DNA of 64,000 nucleotides from Nostoc sp. MG11. Its GTDB lineage: Bacteria; Cyanobacteriota; Cyanobacteriia; Cyanobacteriales; Nostocaceae. Position numbers and translations under genes: made by a program. The notes under the pieces are model-generated. The model saw only the letters and a program-made list of their open reading frames with translations. It did no database searches and had not been told where the DNA came from. Location of the stretch: the NCBI RefSeq assembly GCF_014904695.1, contig NZ_JACXXN010000009.1, positions 124,001-188,000 on the forward strand, given 5' to 3'. Of the stretch, positions 34,371 to 43,600 are shown piece after piece (position 1 is the stretch's first letter; each line of letters starts with the position of its first letter).

Positions 34371-37300
34371 TTAGTTAGTTTGCATTTTCATCTGTCTTCT
34401 TTTTTGTCCTCGATTTAGCCTTTGTTCAAAAGTCTTTTCTTGAGAGTCTTCAGGAGTAAAAATCTTCGCCATAGAACTAATATTTGGGCATTCATAAAGT
34501 TTGGCGATCGCCAGATTTGAATTAAATGCCTTATTTACAATAGTAATCAGTTGAATACCTATAAGAGAATCACCACCAAGCTCAAAGAAGTTATCATAAA
34601 TTCCTATCCGTTCAATCCCAATAACTTCTTGCCAAATGTCAACTAACTTTTGTTCAATTTTATTTCGAGCAGCAATATAATCGTTATTTAGTTCAGGTCG
34701 AGGATATTTAAATTTGGATGAATTGACAGTTTCTAAAAATTCTAGTGATTGTGTTTTGTTGTCAGAATTGTACTGCTTTAATCCCTCTAATAAATCAGAG
34801 GTGGATATTACAACTTGAGGCATTGTATTTGCCAAAGTACGAAGAAAAACATCTATACCTTCGTTAGGTAATATACCTTGTTTAAGATTTTCTTTTCGCA
34901 ATTCTTGGAGTCGTTGCGGCAATTCTGTGTTTACTGCCATTCCAACTTCTTGCCAAGTATCCCAGTTGATACTTGTAGTAAATCGACCTTTCGTAGCATT
35001 ATAGTGAGCAAAAGCATCGAGAAAAGCATTGGCTGCACAATAGTCTACCTGTCCAAATTCCGCGATAATTGAACTATTTGATGATACTAGAATAAAGAAA
35101 TCTAACTCAATATCTTTGACAATTGCATCAATAACTATTGTCCCTTTTACCTTTGGAGCTAGAATACTTTCTGCTTCTTCTGAAGTTTTTCGCTGTATTA
35201 CACCACCTCCAGGAATTCCAGCGGCGTGGATAACGCCATTTAGTTTACCAAATCGTTGTTGAGCTTGAGCGATCGCACTTTGCATCTGTTCTGTATTGCT
35301 AACATCTGCACTAATCACCAAAACTTCTGCACCCAAGTCTTCAAGTTCTTGAACTTTGCGAATCTTGCAGCTAATACTATCAGTTTCATCATGAGTGATA
35401 AGCCATTGACACCACTCATCTTTTTTAGGCAAAGCAGAACGTCCTACTAACAGTAGTTTTGCTTGTACAGTTCGAGCTAAATATTCTGCTAAAACAAGTC
35501 CAATACCTCCGAGTCCACCTGTAATTAAATAGACTCCTCTGTCTCGTAGCCGCGGCTTTTCAATTTTAGCTTCATCAAAGCGCACTGGCTCAAAACTCTG
35601 CACCCAACGATTCAAACCTCGATAAGCAATTAACTTTTCAGAATTATCAAGCGTTAGTTCTGCCAGTAATTTTTCTATAAGTTTCTCTTCTTGCAAACTG
35701 CCTTTAGTAGGAAGGATAACATCAATACTACGACAATTTATATTTGCATATTCTTGAGAAATAACTTTAATTGGCCCAAGCAAAGTGGCTTTTTCTGGAC
35801 AAAGTACTTCAGTTCCGGTCACTGGCTGTAAGTTATTAGAAATAACTGTGATTTGAAAATTATCAGTAGTTTCTCGCCTTCCCAAAGCTTGGGCAATATA
35901 TAGTAAACTATAAAATCCAGTTTCTTGGGCTTGGTCAAGTTTTTCAATTTCTAATTCTTGGTTACATATAGGTGTGACATTCCATAAATGAACTATTTTT
36001 TTTGGCAACTTGTGCCTGAAAATTTCTTGGAATAAAATATCATAATCCTGATGATTCTTAGGATTAATAGTATATTCATTGCCTAGTATGGTAAAGTTTT
36101 CACCGACTTTTACGGTAATTACATTGTGGTTGAGTTTTTCTAGTTGTTTAACCAAGTTAATACCCAAGCCACACTCATCGATAAATACTATGTAAGATTT
36201 GTTAGTTGCTAAGTCTTGACTATCGACTTGTGCTGGAGGTAAAGAAGGCTTCCAAAAAGGAATGTAAAACCAGTCAGCAATATCAGGTTTTTTACTCAAT
36301 AATACTGGAGTCTGATTATCATCTTTGCTTTGTTTTTTAGCATCAATCCAATACCTTTGTCGTTCAAAAGGATAGGTAGGTAAAGGTAGACGATGGCGCT
36401 GTTCGTGGGTGAAAAATCCTGACCAATCTATATCGACACCAAAAAGCCACAACTGCCCCAATGTTTCCAACAAAAAGCTCACATCTGATTGCTCTTTAAC
36501 ATCGGGTAAGGAAGTCAGTATATGTTGTTCAGCATTGATATCTAAATGTTGTTTGGTTAATGTGCTTAAATTTTGTCCTGGCCCCACCTCTAGAAAAACG
36601 CCTGCAAACTGCTCTAACAGGTGAGAAATACTATCATAAAATTTCACAGTTTGTTGTAAATTTTTACTCCAATAGTTGGGATTTGTAGCTTGTGCATCTG
36701 TAATCCACTTACCAGTTTCATTGGAAATAAAGCTGATGCGTGGTGGATTGAGTTGAACTTTTTTGAGCGATCGCAGTCCCTTGTTTGCTACGATTGCTAA
36801 AGCATCTTCGAGAGTAAATACACCTGCGATCGCAGCTGCAACATATTCACCGATACCGTCACCAATCATCGCTTCTGGAAGTACTCCCCATGACATCAAT
36901 AACTCAGCCAAGGCGTACTCAATCACAAATAACGCTGTTTGTTGTAGTTGTTGGCTAGCCGCTGCAATTTCTGCTGAGGGAAAGAGTAGATGACGAATAT
37001 CAAGACCGAGGTGAGGTTGCAAAATTTCAGCGCAATTATCTATATGTCTGCGATACGTCGGTTCGACTTCGTATAGTTCCCGACCCATATTTACATATTG
37101 TGATCCTTGTCCTGAAAACATGAAAATGATAGGGCAACGGCTTGGTTTCCAATGGTAACTAAAAACACGTTGTGGGTCTTTATTTTCAAGTAATTTAACA
37201 GCATCATTCCAGTCTTGACAAACTACTAGCCGCCGATGATCAAAAACTCGACGACCAACTTGTAAGGTATAAGCAACATCAGGCAAGTTGATATCGGGAT

Positions 37301-38741
37301 GTTGCTGGAGGTAAGCCGCTAAATTTGCAGTTGCGCTTTCTAAAGCTGTGCTGGTTTTGGCTGAAAGTAACAGTAATTGCCAAGGCCGAGAGGTACTGGA
37401 TGCTTCTATTACTGGAGCTTCTTCCAAAATTACGTGAGCATTAGTCCCGCCAACCCCAAAAGAACTTACACCTGCTCTACGAGGTAAACCGTTAGTTTTC
37501 CATTCTGATAATTTGGTGTTGACGTAGAAGGGACTGTTAGCAAAGTCTATCTCTGAATTGGGTTTTTCAAAGTGTAAGCTAGGGGGTATTTGTTGATGTT
37601 TTAATGCTTGCACAGTTTTAATTAAACCTGTCACACCCGCTGCTGTATCTAGATGCCCAATATTGCTTTTTACTGAACCGATAGCGCAGAAGTTTTTTTG
37701 ATTTGTGCTAGCACGAAAAGCTTGTGTAAGAGCCTTGATTTCAATCGGATCTCCCAAGGGAGTTGCAGTACCATGAGCTTCAATATAAGAAATAGTATCG
37801 GGTTCAACATTAGCTAAGGCAAGAGCTTCTAAAATTACTTCTCTTTGACCATTAACACTGGGCGCTGTATAACCAACCTTCAAAGAACCGTCGTTATTGA
37901 TAGCTGAACCTTTAATTACAGCATGAATAAAGTCTCCATCAGCAACAGCATCATCTAATCTTTTTAATACAACAATTCCCAAGCCATCGCCAAACACTGT
38001 TCCTTTAGCTTTAGCATCAAAAGTTTTACAATGTCCGTCAGGCGAACAAAGAACTCCCTCTTGATACTGATAACCAGATTTTTGGGGTAACTTGGCGATG
38101 GAAACACCACCAGCCAAAGCTATATCACTTTCACCATTTAGTAAACTTTGACAGGCTAAATGTACAGCTATTAATGATGTAGAGCAGTTATTCTGAACAT
38201 TTATACTTGGCCCGGTAAGATTTAACTTGTAAGAAGTTTGTGTGCTTAAATTGTCTTTTTCATTACCAATAAAAATATTTAAAGCATCTACCGACTGCAT
38301 TAAGTCTTGATTTGAATATAAGTTTGTAAATAAATAATTACTATTAGTTACACCAGCGTAAACCCCAATTTTACCGTTATAAGATTCGGAATCATAGCCC
38401 GCCGATTCTAAAGCTTCCCAGGCAGATTCTAAAAAGATGCGATGTTGTGGGTCTGTGATTTCAGCCTCTCTAGGAGTAAATCCAAAAAATGCAGCATCAA
38501 ATAACTCAATACCTTCCATTATGCTGCCTGCTTTCACATAATTTGGGTCATTCAGCAAAGTTGGCTCTATACCCGCAGCTAACAGTTCTTCATCTGTAAA
38601 ATGAGAAATTGATTCTACTCCATCTCGCAAATTTTCCCAAAACTTGTCAACATTGTTTGCGCCTGGGAAGCGGCCATTTATGCCAATGATGGCTATTTCA
38701 TCGTTATCATCAAAGTTATTAAATTCCTGAGAATTATTCAT
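34371..38741 (-). CDS. PKS protein KS-AT(dead)-KR-ACP
   Basis: A 1456-residue PKS. KS has Cys186 in NNCSTSLIAVH, IEAHGTAT and NIGHLDTAAG. The AT has lost its active site: GHSIG is GDGIG, with Asp628 and Gly629 in place of His and Ser. A stretch of about 86 residues is missing between ALAIVANKG and LRSLKKVQL, including the HAFH specificity loop, and 4 further residues are lost before LFVIEYAL. The KR keeps TGGLGGIG and the active Tyr of VDYCAANAFLD, so reduction should still occur. ACP has LGGDSLIGIQL. The module can work only if malonate is loaded in trans, by a neighbour's AT or a free one. Close to the next PKS in sequence. Ends in a Lys/Arg-rich tail like the other proteins. Confidence 0.93.
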   Translation of the reverse strand: MNNSQEFNNFDDNDEIAIIGINGRFPGANNVDKFWENLRDGVESISHFTDEELLAAGIEPTLLNDPNYVKAGSIMEGIELFDAAFFGFTPREAEITDPQHRIFLESAWEALESAGYDSESYNGKIGVYAGVTNSNYLFTNLYSNQDLMQSVDALNIFIGNEKDNLSTQTSYKLNLTGPSINVQNNCSTSLIAVHLACQSLLNGESDIALAGGVSIAKLPQKSGYQYQEGVLCSPDGHCKTFDAKAKGTVFGDGLGIVVLKRLDDAVADGDFIHAVIKGSAINNDGSLKVGYTAPSVNGQREVILEALALANVEPDTISYIEAHGTATPLGDPIEIKALTQAFRASTNQKNFCAIGSVKSNIGHLDTAAGVTGLIKTVQALKHQQIPPSLHFEKPNSEIDFANSPFYVNTKLSEWKTNGLPRRAGVSSFGVGGTNAHVILEEAPVIEASSTSRPWQLLLLSAKTSTALESATANLAAYLQQHPDINLPDVAYTLQVGRRVFDHRRLVVCQDWNDAVKLLENKDPQRVFSYHWKPSRCPIIFMFSGQGSQYVNMGRELYEVEPTYRRHIDNCAEILQPHLGLDIRHLLFPSAEIAAASQQLQQTALFVIEYALAELLMSWGVLPEAMIGDGIGEYVAAAIAGVFTLEDALAIVANKGLRSLKKVQLNPPRISFISNETGKWITDAQATNPNYWSKNLQQTVKFYDSISHLLEQFAGVFLEVGPGQNLSTLTKQHLDINAEQHILTSLPDVKEQSDVSFLLETLGQLWLFGVDIDWSGFFTHEQRHRLPLPTYPFERQRYWIDAKKQSKDDNQTPVLLSKKPDIADWFYIPFWKPSLPPAQVDSQDLATNKSYIVFIDECGLGINLVKQLEKLNHNVITVKVGENFTILGNEYTINPKNHQDYDILFQEIFRHKLPKKIVHLWNVTPICNQELEIEKLDQAQETGFYSLLYIAQALGRRETTDNFQITVISNNLQPVTGTEVLCPEKATLLGPIKVISQEYANINCRSIDVILPTKGSLQEEKLIEKLLAELTLDNSEKLIAYRGLNRWVQSFEPVRFDEAKIEKPRLRDRGVYLITGGLGGIGLVLAEYLARTVQAKLLLVGRSALPKKDEWCQWLITHDETDSISCKIRKVQELEDLGAEVLVISADVSNTEQMQSAIAQAQQRFGKLNGVIHAAGIPGGGVIQRKTSEEAESILAPKVKGTIVIDAIVKDIELDFFILVSSNSSIIAEFGQVDYCAANAFLDAFAHYNATKGRFTTSINWDTWQEVGMAVNTELPQRLQELRKENLKQGILPNEGIDVFLRTLANTMPQVVISTSDLLEGLKQYNSDNKTQSLEFLETVNSSKFKYPRPELNNDYIAARNKIEQKLVDIWQEVIGIERIGIYDNFFELGGDSLIGIQLITIVNKAFNSNLAIAKLYECPNISSMAKIFTPEDSQEKTFEQRLNRGQKRRQMKMQTN

Positions 38742-38775
38742 AGGAAAAATACCTAAATACAGTTATTTACAGCAA

Positions 38776-40452
38776 TTATGCTAGGCTCTGAGTAGCTTCT
38801 AAAGAATCTGATATTGATAAATCTAAAGCAATCTGAATTTGGTCATTCAGTACTGCATCAATATCATCTTTAGTCGTGAGCGGATTGGCGATTACTGCAC
38901 GCAGCGCCGTAACTGAAATTTCTTTTTCTAAACAGGTAATTGTTTTTGTCGTCCGTGAGATAAAAGTACGACCAGCTTGACGTTGAGTTTTTTGCAGACG
39001 CTCATTGAATATATTGATTTGTTGATTATCAGTTTCGGTTAACTGCTTTTTAACTGCAAGTTCTCTGAAAGATTCCGGGATGTAGCGATAAAGAAGGAGA
39101 TTTATATCTGGTTGAGATAGTAATTCAAATTCGGACATGGTAGTGATTTGAGCAGCCATATATTGTGTCTTTTCAATACCTGCATCAATCAAAAATTCAT
39201 AACCTTTAAGTCCTATCAGATGTAGCCCAGCATGTAAAAATAATGCCATACCAGATCGAGAACCTTCTAAAGCGCGTTTACCTAAATCGAATGAACCCTT
39301 ACGCATGGTGTAGCTAGCGTTTTTTTCAATGGATGAAGCTAAGTACGGTTCGCGCATGAATACCATACCAATACCCATAGGTAAATACAGCTGTTTATGT
39401 CCATCAATGGTGACTGAATCAGCGTGTTCAATACCAACAAGCTTTTGTCGATGTTGTTCGGAAAATATTAATGGCCCACCCCAAGCTGCATCTACGTGAA
39501 AATGGACATTTGCAGCTTGGGCAATCTCTGCTATGTCTGAAAGTGAGTCTATATTACCAGAATCCGTAGTACCAGCAACGCCTGCGATCGCAATAATATG
39601 CAGATTTTTGGCATGACAATCTGCAACAGTCTGACGTAAAGCTGGTAAGTCCACTTGGTTATTACCATTAGTAGGAATTTTTATTAAACCATTTGTACCT
39701 ATACCTAATAAATCTGCGGCTTTATCAAAAGAATAATGCATCAATTCAGAGCCAATTACCACCGCTCCTTGATAACCATAGTAATCTAAAGCTGCTGCTA
39801 AACCTTCTTTCTCTACACCAGCAAAATTATTTTTTGCACCCAAGGACTTGTTACGGGCGCACCATAGTGCGATAATGTTTGCTGCTGTACCTCCAGAAAC
39901 CAATATACCTAAAGTGCTTTGGCTATTTTGGATATGTTCGCTATAAAATTCATCAGAAAAGTCATAAATCAATCTATGCATCATTGCCAAAGCCTGACGT
40001 TCATAAGGGCTAAAAGCTTTGGCTGTTTCTATTTTGACAACATTTTGGTTCATTGCTGTCATTAGTTTAGCGATCGGTCGCACAAAACAAGGCAGTGCAG
40101 AGGTCATGTGACCGATAAATCGTGGTGAAGATGTATGTATTGAATGATTAATAACATTATTTGCTAAATAATCAAGGTAGCTATCAAAATTAGCAGGATT
40201 AATGGGAACTTGACTATCACCAAAGGTTTCTACCAAGTCATTAAAATTAATATCCGAGTTAGTGTTAATTGCACTTAAGAAATCATCAACCAAAGTGTCA
40301 GTTTTAACACCCATCTTCGACTCTACAGATAAGTTATTAGATGGTGCAAATAATTGCATAACTTCATTTGCAACTGCATACTGTGGTGTTAGCTCATTCT
40401 CAAAGAAGAAATTTTGCTTATTTTTTTCTTGTCTTTGCTGACTTAATGCCAT
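38776..40452 (-). CDS. PLP-dependent group II decarboxylase (PanP-like aspartate 1-decarboxylase)
   Basis: A 558-residue pyridoxal-phosphate decarboxylase of the group II family. The PLP lysine is in TIDGHKQLYLPMG, preceded by VHFHVDAAWGGPL, the strand that carries the Asp against the pyridine nitrogen, and GGTAANIIALWCAR earlier in the fold. The length, the HKQLYLPMG loop and the C-terminus resemble the PanP/TIGR03799 aspartate 1-decarboxylases that make beta-alanine in some Gammaproteobacteria. A glutamate or tyrosine decarboxylase of the same family is the main alternative. It sits between two PKS genes in the operon, and the terminal NRPS has a beta-alanine-like code, so supply of beta-alanine is the best reading. 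It acts in the cytoplasm as a dimer. Confidence 0.85.
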   Translation of the reverse strand: MALSQQRQEKNKQNFFFENELTPQYAVANEVMQLFAPSNNLSVESKMGVKTDTLVDDFLSAINTNSDINFNDLVETFGDSQVPINPANFDSYLDYLANNVINHSIHTSSPRFIGHMTSALPCFVRPIAKLMTAMNQNVVKIETAKAFSPYERQALAMMHRLIYDFSDEFYSEHIQNSQSTLGILVSGGTAANIIALWCARNKSLGAKNNFAGVEKEGLAAALDYYGYQGAVVIGSELMHYSFDKAADLLGIGTNGLIKIPTNGNNQVDLPALRQTVADCHAKNLHIIAIAGVAGTTDSGNIDSLSDIAEIAQAANVHFHVDAAWGGPLIFSEQHRQKLVGIEHADSVTIDGHKQLYLPMGIGMVFMREPYLASSIEKNASYTMRKGSFDLGKRALEGSRSGMALFLHAGLHLIGLKGYEFLIDAGIEKTQYMAAQITTMSEFELLSQPDINLLLYRYIPESFRELAVKKQLTETDNQQINIFNERLQKTQRQAGRTFISRTTKTITCLEKEISVTALRAVIANPLTTKDDIDAVLNDQIQIALDLSISDSLEATQSLA

Positions 40453-40604
40453 TTTATACTCCCGAATATATCTTAGCTATTAATTGCCTTGCTGCTAATT
40501 ACCACCAACAATACTAGATTTAAGCAAGTTTGTAGTAATGACTTTATTCATTATTTTCTAAGCCCTAAAGTGCTTACTACAAACCCTTCACTAGCTTTGA
40601 AAAG

Positions 40605-43600
40605 TTATGATGTTCTTCGATGATTTTGCCTAGCTTGTTTACGGCGCTTAATTGAGGCAGATCTCGTCTGAGTCCGGTAAGAATCTTTTTGCAAATAAGC
40701 TTGTTCATCGCTACTTAAAAATTCAGACAACGAACTGATAGTTGGTCTTTCGTAAATACTGATTATCGGAATATGGGCATTTAGTTCTTTTTGAAGCTGT
40801 GAGATTATCTCAATACCAATTAGAGAACTACCTCCCAAATCAAAAAAGTTATCATAAATACCAATCTTTTCAATTCCCAGAACTTTTTGCCAAGTTTTAG
40901 CAACTATTTGCTCTACATTGTTGCTAGCTGGGACATACTCACTTTGTAGGTTTGCTCTTGAATGGAGCGATAAACTATCTCGATTATTTGATAATTCCTT
41001 GTTTCGTAAAAAGTTTCGTTTTATCCATTGCTCAATTCTTGGTTGTAATTCTCCCGCAGAAACAACAATTTGAGGAGTTTTAGTTATGGATAATACACGG
41101 CTAAAGACTTCTATCCCTTCTTGCCATGTCATGCGTAATTTTTCTAACGCTACTCCCACGGTCAGATCTTCCATGTCGTTTTCTTGAGATTGCCAGGTAT
41201 CCCAGTTCACACTAATACAAGGAAAGTTTATCTGGTTGTGCTTGTGAGCGTAAGCATCCATAAAAATGTTAGCAGCAGAATAGGAAGTTAATCCTAAACC
41301 TCCTAAAACAGATGATGAGGAAGATGTGAATAAACAAAAATCTAACTTTTGACCTTGCAAAACTTTTTCTAATACAAATAGTCCATCTACTTTGGGATGA
41401 AATTGTGATTGACTTTGAGTTTTAGAACTTTCTTCAATAGTGTAATAGGCATCGTCATTAATTCCCGCTGCGTGAATTACACCATGAATTTCACCAAAGC
41501 GTTCATTCACTAATGCTATAGCTTGTTGCATTTGTTGTTCATTAGCTACATCAGCTGCGATCGCCTGAACTTCAGCACCCAATTCCTCAAGTATCATCAC
41601 TTTTTTAAGCTTCTGGCTAACTTCATCAGATTCATCATGAGTGAGTAGCCATTCAAACCATTTATGTCTTTCTGGTATGCCTTTTCTGCCGATCAAAATT
41701 AACTTAGCCTGCATTGTTTTTGCTAAGTATTCTGACATTGCTAAACCAATGCGACCAAGCCCACCAGTAATTAAATAAACACCTCCTTTTCTTAACTTAG
41801 TTTTGTTGGTAATGCCTTCATCTAAATGTACGGCTTCATAAGTTTTAACCCAGCGATGATTGCCACGATAAGCAATTAAGTTATCAGTTATTGGTGCTGT
41901 AAATTCTGTAAGCAGTGAGTCTATGAGTGTTTGTGATGGCTTAGTTCCATTTAGCAGAACGATATCAAAGCAACAGCAAGTTATGTTGAGATATTCTTGT
42001 GGAATTACATTGCATGCGCCTAATATAGTTGCTTTCTCAGGACATAAATTCTCGCTACCAGTTATATCATGTAAATTACTAGTAACAACCATCAGCTTCA
42101 TTGGCTCAATTATATTCTGTTTTGCCAATGCTTGTGTCAAAAATAGCAGACTATAAAAACCAAGATTTTGACAATCTTCAAAAAACTGATGTTGTGTTTG
42201 TGGTTCTAGCTGTTGACTAGGTAAGATATCGTCAGGGGTAACGCTCCAAAAATGTGCAAGATGCCATCCAGTACAATTCTGTTCTTGTAGTGCTCGCAGC
42301 AAGGCATCATAGTTATCCCTTTGTTGGGGATTAATTGTATATGTGTAGTCACTAAGTTTTGCAAATCTATCTGCAACTCTAACGACAATCAAATCATGAC
42401 CTTGTTGTTTGAGTCGTTCGATAATTTCTGATCCAACTCCATAGTTATCGACAAACACTAACCAGCGTGATTGTTCTACCAATTTGTCTTGTTGGAAAAA
42501 CTCAAGTGGTGTAGATTCTTTCCAACGAGGAACGTAGAACCAGTCAGCAATATCTGGCTTTTTATCTAAAGTTTTTGCCGACATCATGGCCAAGGTCGCA
42601 TTTCGATTTACCTCAATCCAGTAACGCTGGCGCTCAAAAGGATAAGTAGGTAAGGGTATGCGATGACGCCTTTCGTCTACATAAAAACCCGACCAATCAA
42701 TTTGAATTCCTACTAACCAAAGTCTACCCAAGGTGTTAAGTAAAAATTCTACATCTGATTGTTGCTCTTGAGGATGTCGTATGGAGGTTAGTGCTATGAG
42801 TTTATCTGTTTGATGTTGTTTAGCCAAACTACTTAGTGTGCGTCCTGGCCCAACTTCCAACAGTATTGGTTCTGGCTGGAGGAGTAATTCAGCGATTCCT
42901 AAACTGAAGCGTACTGGTTCCCTTAAATGTCTAGCCCAATAGTTAGGATCTGTTGCTTCGGCTGCGGTAATCCAAGTTCCGCTGACATTAGAAATAAACG
43001 GAATTTTTGGGCAATTGAGTTTTACTTTTTGTAATGACTGGATGAATGTCTCAATGATGGGTTCCATCATTAGAGAATGAAAGGCATGAGAAGTATGCAA
43101 ACGCCTACAATTTACACCGATTTGTTGTAGCTTCTGTTGCGATTTCTCTATTGCTTCTTTTGAACCAGACACCACACAGGAAGAAGGTGCATTACTCGCA
43201 GCTAGAGATATTTCCTTTTCTAGTAGTTGTTGTACCTCTTGTTCTGGAAGCTGAACTGAGAGCATAGCACCACTAGGTAACTGCTGCATGAGTTTTCCTC
43301 GCATTGCAACGATCGCCAGGGCATCTTCTAAAGAAAAAACTCCAGCTATAGTTGCAGCTACATACTCCCCTATACTGTGACCAATCATCATTTCAGGGTA
43401 CACACCCCATGCCATCCACAACTGAGTTAGAGCATATTCAATCACAAATAATGCTGGTTGAGTAATTGCTGTTTGCTGTAACTTTTGTGTTGCTGTTAAA
43501 GCTGTTTCGGCGCTGGGATAGAGAACTGTATGTAGGTCTAATTCTAAGTAAGGTTTGAGTAGTTCGCAGCAGTAATCAACTTGCTTTCTAAATACGCTTT

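Noticed and set aside
34371-38741. Reading the AT-less module as a trans-AT PKS system
   Set aside because: The other three PKS proteins have intact in-cis AT domains of the same family and the dead AT still has most of its fold, so decay of one copy is simpler than a trans-AT system.
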